This document shows, one piece after another, positions 46,611 to 58,923 of a stretch of DNA of 64,000 nucleotides (positions are counted from its first letter, which is position 1; every line of letters begins with the position of its first letter). The DNA lies in contig JAMPIV010005806.1 of NCBI GenBank assembly GCA_024509875.1, forward strand, positions 220,001 through 284,000, written 5' to 3'. A program made the translations under genes and the position numbers. Under the pieces are notes generated by a model. It ran no database searches. It saw only the letters and a list, made by a program, of their open reading frames with translations, and was not told the DNA's origin. Source of the stretch: Oreohelix idahoensis. Lineage: Eukaryota > Mollusca > Gastropoda > Stylommatophora > Oreohelicidae.

Positions 46611-49304
46611 TGTGATAGGGCCGGAAAGACACCCGGCTTACCCCTTCACGGGAAGACACCCCAGCTTCCCCCTTCATTGTGAGTGGCACATTTATCGCCC
46701 ATATATTCGATGTGCGCGAAGCATGCTGGGATGTAAATTCTTCAAGATTGATGAAAAGGCCATAATAACGCCTAGAAATTAGTTTTGGTGCATAGTTGTG
46801 TGTTATATTTGATAGTGGTGTTTTTGCTCTAGAAATAGATGTGTATATTTCTGTTGTCGGCCCTTCTAAAGCAAATATAAAGAGTGTCAGGTATGCGGCC
46901 AAATCAATACGCCTAGCGCGCAGTAAATTGAGTGATTCGACCTGGGCTTATAAAAGAGATAGCGGCCGGCAAGCGGGCCTACTTTGCCACAGCCGCCCAG
47001 AGAGAACAGACGAAGTAAGACACACAGAGCCAAGCTGTAAAAACCTTGAGCACATTAGCAATCGGGCACATGCTGGGTGTTTTGTTTTGTTTTGTTTGCT
47101 AGTTTATTTGTTTAATGTTTGCTTCAGTGGGCTCTTAGTCACTGAATGGGTTGTAAAAATAAATACAGCCCCTGCCTCAGAATCAAGAGCTTTTATTGTT
47201 GTTCGGGTCGGTGCGAGTGTGAAAACAGAGTGATCAAACATATCACAATATCATCATCATCATCATCTCGCCCACCCTATTACAATTGGCGTCGTCGGCA
47301 GGATAAGGCAGACAGTGACACTGAGACAACAGCAAACGAACAAATATTGTAAACACCCAGCAGTGCAGTCTTGCATCAAGATGGCTTCTACCAATGCGCC
47401 TGTGAAGGTAGTGTACGTGAAGGGGCCAGAGATAAGGTTATTTAGTGAAGAGGGGAGTCCCACTTGGAAGGAGTTTGTGGAAGATGTAGAAGCCGCGTGG
47501 AAGGTGGCGTATTTTTGAGAAGAAAACAAGTTAGACATGATCTGGAACAACGTTACACCATGGGTATCTAGAGAATTACGGATACATGGCGGAGCCAAGG
47601 CCAGCCCTGAGCAGTTACTCAAGATAATAGAAAGAGCCTACAGCGAGCAATCACCAGTCAGTGAGATGACCAGGAATTTCCTGGCCGGGAGTCAGGGGTC
47701 TAAGGAATGTTCTGTTTTCTTGGGAGGAAAAAAGCCAGAGACACTAGTGCAGATATCAAGTCCAGAAGCCCACAGTGAAGAGGAGGCACTTAAAGCAGAA
47801 TTATCTCTCCTAAAGGCCCAGCTAGCACATATGTCACAGTCCAGTTCGCCAGCACAAGAGGAGGTGCAGAGAAAGAGAGTACCATGCCAGCCGCGGGAAC
47901 AGCCAACGCAAGACGAGGAGGTGTGTCCGCAGGAACCTCAACTAGACCTTCTTGTATGTGAGAGTCAGGCTGTTGTCAGGGAAAGCTGTGAGCTGACAGC
48001 ATCAACAAACGCAGCTGCACCGACAAGGCGAAAAGGGGTTTAGAGATGTTTTGGATGCAAATCCCCAGAACATTTGATAGCCGCCTGTCCCTCAAGGAGC
48101 TCTTTTCCTATACGGACTGTCACAACCAGGTTGCCTTTAGGGCGCAAGCCAAGAGATGGCCACGACAACTGTCACACTAAGGGCGCCGAGAGAATTGGCC
48201 TTCGTCTAGGGGAGGAAACTCGTCTTAAGCAGATAGGAGGGAGTGCAAATCAAGGTTCAGCAGAGGAGACTCATCAAAAGCAGGTTGTGGCGAACGTAAG
48301 CCACTGTTCACATAAAATGGGTGTAAAACCCGTCAGAGAAATCCCCCTTCAAAGTCGACAGCTGCAAGCACTGACAGGCAGATGTCACGGGCAGACAGCG
48401 ACGCAGCACAGGTGAACGAGTCTTCAAGACCACAGCGGCTGACAGCCCGACAACGTACAACTGGAGACATGACGACCAAGAGAGTCCCCAGCCGGGTTGT
48501 ACCGAATACAGAATCTGAGCCCAAAACATCGCCGCTGAGAAATAATCAGGCGCAGCACCAACGATCTGGGAGATTACAATTGAAGCGCCAGAAGTTGTGA
48601 TGTTGTCGGGACGACAACAAAATTAGGAGGGAGATATGTGATAGGGTCAGAAAGACACCCGGCTTACCCCTTCACGGGAAGACACCTCAGCTTCCCCCTT
48701 CATTGTGAGTGGCACATTTATCGCCCATATTTTCGATGTGCGCGAAGCATGCTGTGATGTAAATTCTTCAAGATTGATGAAAAGGCCATAATAACGCCTG
48801 GAAATTAGTGTTGGTGCATAGTTGTGTGTTATATTTGATAGTGATGTTTTTGCTCTAGAAATAGTTGTGTATATTTCTGTTGTCGGCCCTTCTAAAGTAA
48901 ATATAGTGAGTGTTAGATATGCGGCCAAATCAATACGCCTAGCGCGCAGTAAATTGAGTGATTCGACCTGGGCTTATAAAAGAGATAGCGGCCGGCAAGC
49001 GGGCCTACTTTGCCACAGCCGCCCAGAGAGAACAGACGAAGTAAGACACACAGAGCCAAGCTGTAAATGCCTTGAGCACATTAGCAATCGGGCACATGCT
49101 GGGTGTTTTATTTTGTTTTGTTTGCTAGTTTATTTGTTTAATGTTTGCTTCAGTGGGCTCTTAGTCACTGAATGGGTTGTAAAAATAAATACAGCCCCTG
49201 CCTCAGAATCAAGAGTTTTTATTGTTGTTCGGGTCGGTGCGAGTGTGAAAACAGAGTGATCAAACATATCACAATATCATCATCATCTCGCCCACCCTAT
49301 CACA
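46611..49304 (+). mobile_element. Gag-only LTR retrotransposon B nested in the 3' LTR of element A
   Basis: Two near-identical LTRs, 46611-47284 (674 bp) and 48637-49304 (668 bp). Each begins TGTGATAGGG and ends CCCTATCACA (or TTACA), perfect 10-bp inverted ends in the 3' copy. A primer-site candidate ATTGGCGTCGTCGG follows the 5' LTR, and a purine tract AGGAGGGAGATA precedes the 3' LTR. The interior of 1352 bp encodes only a gag-like protein. Interrupts LTR A between TATAAAA and AAATATTAG. Few LTR differences imply a recent insertion; pol functions must come from elsewhere. Confidence 0.92.
47381..48415 (+). pseudogene. Gag-like protein of element B with CCHC zinc knuckle
   Basis: One frame of about 345 codons from MASTNAPVKVVYVKG, interrupted by TGA at 47516 and TAG at 48041. 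The middle part contains WNNVTPWVSRELRIHGG and a Glu-rich helical stretch (EEEALKAELSLLKAQLAHM) that may be a coiled coil. Immediately after the TAG is CFGCKSPEHLIAAC, a CX2CX4HX4C retroviral zinc knuckle. No protease, RT or integrase motifs. It would act as the particle/RNA-binding protein of a trans-mobilised element. Confidence 0.75.
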
Positions 49305-51256
49305 AAATATTAGTATAAATGTGCTACTAGTGCCTTTTAAAAGCAGACATAATATGTAAACAGAGTAGGTACGTTTTGCTAGTGAAAAATCAATCTCGCT
49401 GTGTAATACAATGCTTTTTCGTAGCCCCGCCCAGATTTTAAATGTAACACTAAAACTGCAAAAGGCCTTGTTTTGGTTTAAAAGAGTAGAGAGAGGAGTG
49501 AAGGAGTGAAAAAGCTACTGTCCAAAATCCTATAAATATATACGCGATAGAAAGCAACTGAATATTAAAAGGAAAAATATCTCTTTATCCCGCGTAACCC
49601 CGCTAACACTGTCACAAATTTGTCACGACCAAAGACTAAAAGCGAGGTAGAATTTCAAATCGCGACGCGCGGTAGCAAGAGAGAGATGGGAGTGGGACTG
49701 TAGAAGGAAATACATTTGCCTAGGCTTGGTTCAAACTGAAACTACAAAGACATTGGTGTGTAGAGAATAAAAAAGGGGGAAAAGGAGAAATTTATAATAT
49801 TTCTTCATAAGAACGAAAGATGGTAAATAAAATGGATGTTAGGACAATAATGTAATATTGTTTGATATAATATCTTATAAAAATCTATTTGGACTTAGAA
49901 TCTATATTTCATTATATATTAGCACAGTAAACGAGCCCATGATAATAACAAGGAAAAATACGGAAATGACAGACGATGATGACGATGAAAATAAAACTTA
50001 TATATAAAGATAGCCGCTAACAAGCAGTTTAAAAATTAGTTTTGCTAAGTAAAATAACCCCACAAATAACTTAGAAAATGTAGAAATAAGGAAATTGAGA
50101 CTGACCAACAGACGGACGCAAAAACCGACATTGGTTCAGTTTTGAAATTTCGTCCGCCAAGTCAAAATCTTATTGACTCAAATTTCATTGGGTAAGCCAA
50201 ATCGATAGAAGGGGAGAGGAAAAGAAAAAAACTACAAATTTATTGGCTACGCGAGCTGTATTTTTACATGACGGTAGTGAGAAATCAAAATAGCCAACGC
50301 AATGATTAAAGGCACACATTTGTTGAGAAATATTTTGCAAGTTCATACTCAGAAGAAGTAAAAAACGCTTTTCTGTATGATAAAGCTAGTACATGCGTAG
50401 TATAAATAGTTTATGAACAAGGAGGCATAACCTTCCTATTTCAGGGTTTCTGGTAACTGTCACCAACCCTTGTGCCAGACCCTCTGGGAGAAGAAAACTT
50501 GTGCGTGTAAGGAAAGCTTCCATTACCTTTGCTATCTGCCCGCCACTGTTTTCCAGGGAGAGTGTGATATTGGCCATTACTGAAAAAGACAGCAACAACT
50601 ATTTCTATTGAAAGCTAAGTGCCTATTGCCTGGCAATCGACTACTCATCACAATAATTATTAAATAGCAATTCCACAATATCTGAATAAACTATCAACAA
50701 GATTGTCAAAAGGACCAAACAAAAGAGAAGGGGATGATGTAGAAATCCCAATTCGCCATCTAACACCAGTGTAGTAATTTGTATTGACATAGCATCATCA
50801 TATAATCAAAACATATTTGTATGGACAGAAAGTCCTGTTAAGTTATTTAACTTGTTTATATATATAAATCCATATATAAATTGATTTCATTATTTGATTT
50901 TATATCCCTTTCCCAAAAGAATACTAGGTCTAGGGAAAATAAAATTGTAGAAAAAAAAAATTTATTTCAAAAATTTAACAGAACGGTGTCACTTTAGTTT
51001 ATTAGCTTAATTTACTGTTGTGTGTGTATTGTATTAACACCCCACCACACATTCATACCCTAGACATTTAGGCTTAGCCACATACACCATAACTTAGATA
51101 AAATATTTGTAGAAGTGAGGTCTTAGGGTGGTAGCAGAAAGGTTCCCTGTTTACATCCATAATCTTCCATTAAGTTCAGGGACCTTCACAGCTGACCTCA
51201 TTCCAGAGACACTTAGTATTACTTAACACTTATAACACCAAATCCACCACAGGGAC

Positions 51257-52476
51257 ACCAGGGTGTAGATGAAGTTTAGGTGGTAATGAGTTATGTATTA
51301 GGAAAACTTGAATTGTGGTATATAGATGTTGTTATTTTCTGTTGTGTTCTACGGCGTCACGGAGTGGCGGTTATAGATAGCCCTAAGCCTACCACGGACT
51401 GTGCCTTCTAGAGAGAAGGAAGACACGAGACATCAGTGAAGGTGAAAAAAGCTGGGTACGCGCGTGTACCGGCGCCCAGTACATCTGCCACACTGAGAGG
51501 AATTAGAAGTTCTCTTGACGTGAACAAACCTACGCCTCAGTGGGAGACTTGCCTCTAATTAAGGAGCTCTTAGCTCGCAAAGGCCAACACACTCACACAG
51601 GCTACGTTGTCTGGTGTTGTTTTACACACCGCCATAATAATGTAGTGGGCCTAAACCGGAAGCGGGATTACTCGGCATCTGAAGTGAAAACAACTACAAC
51701 CTTAGGCAACAACATATCGCTGTAGTTAACAAGGCCGTCTTTATCAGTATTCAGGAAAGGATAGAGGGAAAACATACCTTTCCACATGCTAATGAGAGGA
51801 GAAGCGTGACGGAAAAGCAACGCATCAGAGCTTCAGAGGAAGACGGTAGCGTCAGAGAGGCACTGAACCGAGACAGAGGAGGGAGCGAGAAGTTAGCGAG
51901 GACCAGTAGGGTCAGATAGAAAGACTTAGAGCACAGCCTCTGAGTTAGCGCTGAAAAGTCAATTAGTGTAGCATTTCGGGTGGCATATTTGTTAGTTGTG
52001 TAGGACAGTGTAGACATTTAGTTTATAAATCTTCAGTGGGATAGAGTGTTAGTTAGTAACTATAGTGTAGCCTGACTACTCTCACTTAGAAACCCCCACC
52101 AAGTATATTTAGTTATCTTTAGTTGCTTCATGAAGGTGTGAAAGAGAGTGTGGAATTTTTTTATATTTTGTCTTTCACTTAAATTGTTTTTTTTTTCAGC
52201 TTGTGCGAACTCGCACTTTATTTTGTTTACTGTGGTATTGATTTGTTGTTTTTTAATAAACTATAAAATGTATACTGGATCAGTTTATCTTTAACTTGTA
52301 TGCTTTGTCTGTATAGTTGTGTATGTGGAATTTAGTGAAACCTTATTTCCTTTCTGGTAGTCAGAGGTGGTGAGACAGTAGCTAGTAATTAAGTCACAAG
52401 TGATGAGGGAGAGTCAATCTCGGTTCTCATCCTCGAAGCTATAAGTCTCATCCTTCCACATTCACTGTATTCTTAC
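51257..52476. other. Host DNA, no gene recognised
   Basis: Unique-looking DNA to the right of element A; short ORFs only. Confidence 0.5.
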
Positions 52477-52580
52477 CTAAATCTATCTTCCCAGACTTGC
52501 TCATTACTAGTGTCTTGTCTCTGAATTCCGACAGAATCTAACTTAAAGCCACTTCGTGACAGAAAAGAATCTTTGATTTC
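52477..52580 (-). CDS. Candidate host exon (hydrophilic linker)
   Basis: A 104-nt minus-strand exon with a strong acceptor (gattacttttcag) and a strong donor (TTTAG|GTAAGA). Only phase 0 is open, giving 34 residues beginning EIKDSFLSRSGFKLDS, ending in phase 2. No domain recognised. Its place suggests the cytoplasmic linker between transmembrane exons of the minus-strand gene, but its phases do not join directly to either neighbouring candidate exon, so others are missing or it belongs to another gene. Confidence 0.4.
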
Positions 52581-53402
52581 CTGAAAAGTAATCATTAAAC
52601 GTGCTTGTCGCGTCCAGTGCTCTATTCCACAATAAACACAAATTCGAAGTGCCAACTTTTACAGCCTAAATTAAACGGCTGAAATAGGTCACCTGAAACT
52701 GAGATATTACCACGGCAATACAGATAAGCATTTTGTATTCTGGGAATAACGTGCAGGCATTTAAGAATAGGGAACAATTTTCTCTGGATCAATTCTGCCC
52801 TGTAAGCAATTTTTTTTTTTTTACAATATTTATATCGCCTTTGGTAATGTTGTAATTGTACTTTTGGGTTTCGTCTGAACTGCAGTGAGTGTCGCCTCCG
52901 CTAAAGGAATGTTTTAATTTTTAATTTAATTGTGGTACAAAATTTATTTTGTTCATTGAGGCCTCAAGGTCCAGTTGCGTTCTCATCATCAAGCTAGATT
53001 TAAGTAACATGTTTATTTAAGTTATACTTAAGTTTGCTTATGGGCATAGCATCACTGATTTGTGATACGCGACTTTGAAACAAACGAAGTTATCGTTTAA
53101 CAGAGTAGACCAGTCTATCTGAAATAATCTACAGTAAAAAATAAAATTAACCTAAAATTTGCACATTTAAATGTCGGACAAGACACTGGTTTTAATTAGA
53201 ATGCATACTTTGCTAAGATTCCAACATTTGTTCATAAGACTAAAGCCCTAGACGAACATATTTTCTTTCTGGCCCACACAACTTTCATGATTTGTCCAGA
53301 TATGGTTACCTGGCCCATGCGAGGCGGAATGTAAAAGTAGGCATATGAAATGTTTTTGCGTGCTGTAGGAAGTACACGTATAGATCATGTATGGGCACTT
53401 AC

Positions 53403-53631
53403 TTTTAATTCTGGACTCAGATTCTATCCTGACACCGTAGTACCAGGTCCCGTAGACATAAAGAACGCTGTTTAAAGTGGCTATCACAGTCAGTAGGGCA
53501 GGGTATATTACAACCATCAAGATGATAAACGATACACAGAAGACATACAAATAGTCCATGCTTCTTTTTATGGTGAACAACAATCCTAGCATGAGGATGT
53601 AGTAGCTGATTGACACAATAAGTACTGTCAT
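53403..53631 (-). CDS. Candidate host transmembrane exon, cut by an LTR
   Basis: The minus-strand peptide has two hydrophobic segments (SISYYILMLGLLFTI and YVFCVSFIILMVVIYPALL) and ends at a good donor AAAA|GTAAGTG in phase 1. The upstream side is cut by an LTR beginning at 53632, so the start Met at 53631 may be accidental. The S-----SF----V---P----- pattern resembles the helix pair before the polycystin channel module, which would make it part of the same gene as the exons at 34.7 and 14.7 kb. A 115-bp piece covering the donor end is duplicated at 55614-55728. Confidence 0.45.
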
Positions 53632-55613
53632 TGTCGTAGATTTTTGACAGGGGAATTAAGACGTGGGTTGGTCCCTTCTGAATAGATTAGAATAAGTGAT
53701 AGTCACAGTGAGAAGTAGTAATAGCAATAGGTTTCCACGAGTGAGATGGTAGAAATGTGGTAGAGGCTGTCTCTGAAATCAAGAATATCTTCTCTCTTTC
53801 ACCTATTTTCTACGACAGATTTAGATTTGAGTCAGACAGTCTACACCCATATATATATGAAATATATATATCCACTCACATACATACACACATAAGACGA
53901 CAGTTAGACGTACAGACGTGGGAAAAAAACTATGACAATGATTATATGAATAGTTTGGGAAAACGAACTGACCGACACGCTGGACTAAATTTTATGAGTA
54001 GTTTATTTATCAAGACTAAACTTCTCTCACAACATATCAAATCACATCAAGCATATACAAAGAAAAAATCATAAACACAAATCAAGAAAATGCTACAAGA
54101 ATGATAGACCCGTTGGTATGATCCTTCCCTCGATGGATAGCCCACAGTCCCGTTAGAAGAAAGTGATAGCCCAAAGAGTCACAGATACATATGATTTAGT
54201 CTAAAATTCTTCCCCTTTAAGGTATGAACAGACTGGATACTCTGATCTAGTATAAGGGAATATATAGATATATAGTTAGCAATACCTTGCATAAAGAAAT
54301 GTTACAATTGTGAGTGAATCAACAAAGAACACCCCTCAGTCTACTTTCACTCGGTTCTTTCATCAGGGCCCTGTCGTGCATTTCTCACTTTCTTACCCTA
54401 TAACTTGCCGTTGTTCACCGTCTGGTGCACGCTATGACACAATCTGTTTTATCGTTTGGTGAAGCGAATACCCAGCTCTGCAGATCTTTGTTTCATCCAA
54501 TTTGTCCGGGGAGCGTTCTCTTCATGCGATAAGTTTATTCTGATTTTAAGTTAGTGTCACTTTATCAGTTCAGGTAAGAATTAGTGTAAGCGGGTTCACT
54601 GTTTCAGAATCACGAGGTTTCCACTACTTAGGGAAAAAAGTCAGGTTTGTAAATTTCGATCAAAGGTAGCCTTCTTGGTCACACCACAAGTTGACAGAAA
54701 TTGCGGGGAAAAACGTTACTGTTTGTAATAGTTTACTTGCCACCAGGCTGCACTGTTCTTAAGTTTTTTTTCTCAGGAAGAATCAAAATCAGGCGCAAGA
54801 GGCCCGTTATCTCATTTAACCGTTAAATTACTCGTAAAGATTTTGCACCAAGCCACTCTAAGGTAAATGTTTTAGTTCTTCACAGATATCACTCATACGT
54901 ACTTAGCGCTGGCAAAGTTTGGGTATCACAGTTTCACTATATATAAATGGAAAAAAACACATATCAAATAATTATACATACCATGCACTCGGATATAACT
55001 GATAATTTTGAATTGCAAGCGTAGTGCTTGACTTATCATTTAAAACTTCCCGTGCAATAAGTTATATTTAAAAATCATCAATCCTCATGAATTAGGAATA
55101 CATGCGTATTCCGTCAACACTCATGAGGCTTCTAGCATTTATAAGTTAGTTTAGAAAGTTTATTCTCGTCGGATTATTTTAGCAGTAAAATTAAATTCCT
55201 TAATAGCCGACTGAGTTTAAGCTAGAAATATAATTTCTGTTTTCCACTGTAACTCGTCACTATAAAATAATACAGACTATATATTAAGCGCTCTGCACCA
55301 AATCTAACTAGTGAAATAAAATAAGCGATTTAACACTTTAAACACTTCACAAAATACTAGATATTAGATATGATATTTTACCTCCAAACAGAACTACAGT
55401 TTCACGACGACTAGGATAATTCACTAGATAGGTATTCAGAAACTCGGCAAAATTTGACGAGAACTAAATACATCGCTATTACAAGCTTCATTCACTAGCA
55501 CGAGTGATTCTGTCTACTGCAAGTTGGAGAATGAGAGATAATAAATAGAGGATACGGGTGAAAGAAAAAGAAGAGGATATAGGCAATTTAATGATCATAA
55601 AACCTATGTGACA
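53632..55613 (-). repeat. LTR of element C family, internally deleted copy
   Basis: Begins TGTCGTAGATT and ends CTATGTGACA on the plus strand. It matches the right LTR (from 61350) along its length but lacks about 640 bp near its end (junction around 55540). It is followed by a duplicated host-exon piece instead of element interior. Confidence 0.85.
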
Positions 55614-55728
55614 AGGAAGTACAAGTATAGATCATGTATGGGCACTTACTTTTAATTCTGGACTCAGATTCTATCCTGACGCCGTAGTACCAGGTCCCGT
55701 AGACATAAAGAACGCTGTTTAAAGTGGT
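55614..55728 (-). repeat. Duplicated fragment of the host exon at 53403-53482
   Basis: Nearly identical to 53366-53482, including the exon 3' end and splice donor. It sits between an LTR end and a LINE. Too short to be functional by itself. Confidence 0.9.
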
Positions 55729-56832
55729 TTTTGACAGCATACATATGGACAGTTTATGGAAAATACTGAGGGCTTATGGAATTCCAAGCTGCATGGTGTC
55801 AATCGAGGAAAGCCTCTATGCAGACTTTGCGTGTGGTTTTGGGCAGAGCGGCCTGGCCTTTGGGGTGAAGACAGGAGTACGACAGGGATGCCCCTTATCG
55901 GCCACTCTATTTTTAACAGTCATAGACTGGGTGATGCGCCAGGCGACAGAGGGCAGTCCAAGAGGAATAAGATGGACAACATTTTCAACATTTGGAGATC
56001 TGGAATGTGCAGATGACATTGCACTACTAGCACATTCACATCAACGCGTCCAGGAAAAAACGGATAGACTTGATAAGTTTGGCCAGCAGGTGGGCTTGAG
56101 CATCAATTTAAAGAAGTCTGAGGTCATGACGCTCAGTGTGAGCAACCGCGGGCCCATGTCAGTGGGGAATAAGCAATTGGTGCAGACGGATACCTTCACA
56201 TGCCTGGGAGGCATGGTAACACCAGACGGCGGGGCAGGCAAAGACATCAGCGTCAGAATGAATAAGGCAAGAACAGCCTTCTTTAGCCTAAACAACATCT
56301 GGAAGTCCTCCCAGTACGGCACAGGCACAGAGTTAAGATTGTGTCAGAGCTGTGTGCTTTCTGTGCTTCTCTGTGGTGCGGAGTGCTGGAGAGTTGCAGG
56401 GAGGGAGGTGTCGAGATTGTCCTCTTTTCACACGACATGCCTAAGAAAAATTCACCGAATCTTTTGGCCGAATACCATCACTAACCAAGATCTGCTTACT
56501 CGTAGCAAGCAAGAGGACATGCACACCATCATAGCTGGCAGACGCTGGAACTGGGTTGGTCATGTCCTCAGAAGAGACCCCGATGCCATCACAAGAACAG
56601 CTATGCTTTGGACCCCTGAAGGAAAACGAAAAAGAGGCCGACCAAAAACAACCTGGCGGAAAACTGTGGAAGCTGAGATGCAATGAATGAACCAGAGTTG
56701 GGGCACTGTACGAAGGATGGCCACCGACCGAGCAAAGTGGAATCAATTTGTTATTGCCCTACAAGACGCCACTAGGCGTGATGGCCACTGACTGCTTTGA
56801 CGGTCGGCGGCTAAGGATCAAAGAAGAAGAAA
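55729..56832 (+). mobile_element. 5'-truncated LINE, RT palm to C-terminus
   Basis: The ORF (55724-56686) encodes VFDSIHMDSLWKILRAYGIP, VRQGCPLSATLFLTVIDWVM, the catalytic ADD (LECADDIALL, with Cys where Tyr is usual), the thumb and GKRKRGRPKTTWRKTVEAEM. A stop at 56684-56686 is followed in frame by a further stretch (DRAKWNQFVIALQDATRR) to about 56790. The 3' tail is aagaagaaga. Same family as the LINE at 38.3-39.3 kb. It lies between the host duplicate and the rest of the left LTR; no target duplication found. Confidence 0.88.
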
Positions 56833-57659
56833 TACTTCGCTATTACAAGCTTCATTCACTAGCACGAGTGATTCTGTCTACTGCAAGTTGGAGAATGAAA
56901 AGAAAGTTTCAAACTCTGGTTAATATCTATCAAACGGACAAAGAGGAGAACGTTTATTTCGCGAAACGAAATAATCCCCCTTTCCGTCTATAACAATTAC
57001 GGTAACTCCAAGAGGCTGTCGTAACTGCCACTTTGCGTCTCTGACACCTCCATCTAAGAAATGGCCGTAGCGCTACGTGTCAGATGCAAATATAGACAAC
57101 TTGTCTGCAATGCAGGGGCAGTATTCGCACCTACGCCGAGAAATGACCATTCAGAGCGAAAGCGTGATGGCGCCTTCTCCACCCTGACACTGAGAATCTA
57201 CCGAGTAAACTACGTGTCAGATGCAAAATACCAGACAAATGTCTGAACTGCGCTGAGGAGATGTCGGCTATCGCGCCTCACTGAGCGTTCAGCCGATTCA
57301 ACTCGTTGTGGCAGGTGAAAACGCAGACAAATTTGTCGCCTATAGGTCTGGCGAAAGCGAATATTCACGGTGTATTTCGTCAATCTGCAGCGATTGACCG
57401 AATGCATTCTCACGCCAAATCATCTGGTGCTAGGGACTGACGTGTTACGTAAGGATTTACTCGGTTAATCAGCCATGAAATGCGTTTCTAAATGAGAAAC
57501 GAAACTGGCGAAAGTGAGAATGGGGAAAAAAAATTTTTCGTAAACGAATGGATGCGAAAAATACAGGAAAAAGGTAAAGAGAGATAATAAATAGAGGATA
57601 CGGGTGAAAGAAAAAGAAGAGGATATAGGCAAATTAATGATCATAAAACCTATGTGACA
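56833..57659 (-). repeat. Left (3') LTR of element C, remaining part
   Basis: Matches 63184-63985 of the right LTR and ends CTATGTGACA at 57659. In element orientation (minus) the LTR starts TGTCACATAG, preceded by a G-rich purine tract (plus-strand CCCCCCTTT at 57666-57674). Confidence 0.85.
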
Positions 57660-57756
57660 GAACGTCCCCCCTTTAAGATATGGAAGCACTCCATGTCTAC
57701 GTTATGGAAATAAATTTCCTATATCCGTAGCTTCAGGGTGTCTGTCTTCTTCCCTC

Positions 57757-58923
57757 TCATCTCCCCCCTCCATCTCTCCAATTCCTACTCACGTCTCCTC
57801 CCAAAGTTTCCTTCCTCTGGAATGTCTCCCATGCGCGCTTGAAAGAGCGTCGCCGCTTCTGACATTTTTCAAAGATTTCCTGTGATTGCAGTGGAATTTC
57901 CCTGCCACTATCGTCATCTTCGTCAGTTTTGGCGATCGTCAGGAGATAGTCGGAGGTCGGCACTGGTCTTTCCACGAATTTCTTTAGCAGATTTAAGTGA
58001 AAAACCTTTTCATTTCCTTGAATAGAGATCTGGTAGTTAGCCTTATATATCTTTTTCAGGACGGTAAACGGCCCTTGCCATCCGATCTTCAGTTGTTTGT
58101 TTCCGGTAGGGAGTAAAATCAAAACTTTCTCTCCTGCTTCCAGTTCTCTCTCTTTCGCGACTTTCCTGTATCGGTTAGCGTGCTTTGTGCGTGCTCGCTT
58201 AAAGTTGGTCGTTGCTAGGTCCCCTCCTAGTTTCAACCGATCCTTTAAATACGACACATATTTACTTGCTGACACAACTGTCTCATCAGCCTTCTGGTCT
58301 GTCAGCGACCAAAGTAAGGCTTTAAGTGGGCCCTAAATGGGTCTGCCGAATAAAAGCGTAGCTGGCGGAAATCCTGTGGAAGTATGAGGAGATTCCCTGT
58401 AGCCAAATAAAGCTGCGGGAATACAAAGATCCCAATCTTCAGGTTTCACTTGTGTCAGTTTACTTAGCATCATGTTGAGGTTTTCGTTAACACGTTCCAC
58501 GAGCCCATTTTCGGCCGGAGCATAAGGCTTTGTGTAGATGTGTTTGGTCCTCAAGATCTTAACGATCTCATCCAACAACAGGTTTCGGTATGGAGATTCG
58601 TGATCCGTCAACACTTGTTGAGAGAATCCCAACCGAGTGAAAATCTGCACGATGGCTTCTGCGACATGCTTGGCATCTGCGCATGTTAGCGGGATAGCTT
58701 CTGCCCATAAAGTGCATGTATCGACAAAGGTCAGGATAAACCTGTTGCTTCTTTTAGTCCTTTCTAAGGGTCCTAAAATGTCGATCACAACCCGTTCGAA
58801 TGGTGTTCCCACTATTGGCATGTCACCCAAAGAGACTGTGGGTGTCCGTTGCTTGGGTGGTACACGTTGGCACTGGGCACAGGATTTGACATATCTGATA
58901 ATCTCAGTATTTACTCCTGGCCA
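57757..58923 (-). pseudogene. Element C integrase core and C-terminal domain
   Basis: One frame with a TAG at 58330-58332. The core (58830-58333) shows VVIDILGPLER (first Asp), VLTDHESPYRN (second Asp) and ENGLVERVNENL (Glu), a complete DDE triad; GYRESPHTSTGFPPATLLFGR is typical of gypsy integrases. The C-terminal part (58275-57757) has LLPTGNKQLKIGWQGPFTV and FHLNLLKKFVERP, the binding domain that in Gmr1-type elements precedes RT. Here the protein ends soon after. The upstream end joins the protease ORF in frame through another TAG at 58924-58926, so the integrase is continuous with gag-protease apart from these nonsense codons. Confidence 0.85.

Larger units (their letters stand above)
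38129..51251 (+). mobile_element. LTR retrotransposon A (gypsy-type), with nested insertions
   Basis: Perfect 5-bp target duplication GGGAC at 38124-38128 and 51252-51256. The LTRs begin TGTAGTAAAG and end CCACCACA. The 5' LTR is 38129-42328 (split by a LINE) and the 3' LTR 46566-51251 (split by element B). A primer site TGGGGGCTCGTCCGGGAT is at 42334-42351, five bases after the LTR; the purine tract AGGAAGGGAGG directly precedes the 3' LTR. The interior carries gag-protease-partial integrase, then a mariner. No reverse transcriptase or RNase H is present. The LTRs differ internally: the 5' copy has about 460 bp (40352-40810) missing from the 3' copy, and the segments before the final 135 bp differ. 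Confidence 0.92.

Noticed and set aside
53757..54074. 105-codon ORF in the LTR
   Set aside because: Lies in LTR sequence repeated at 61.5 kb, where the frame is not preserved; no protein features.
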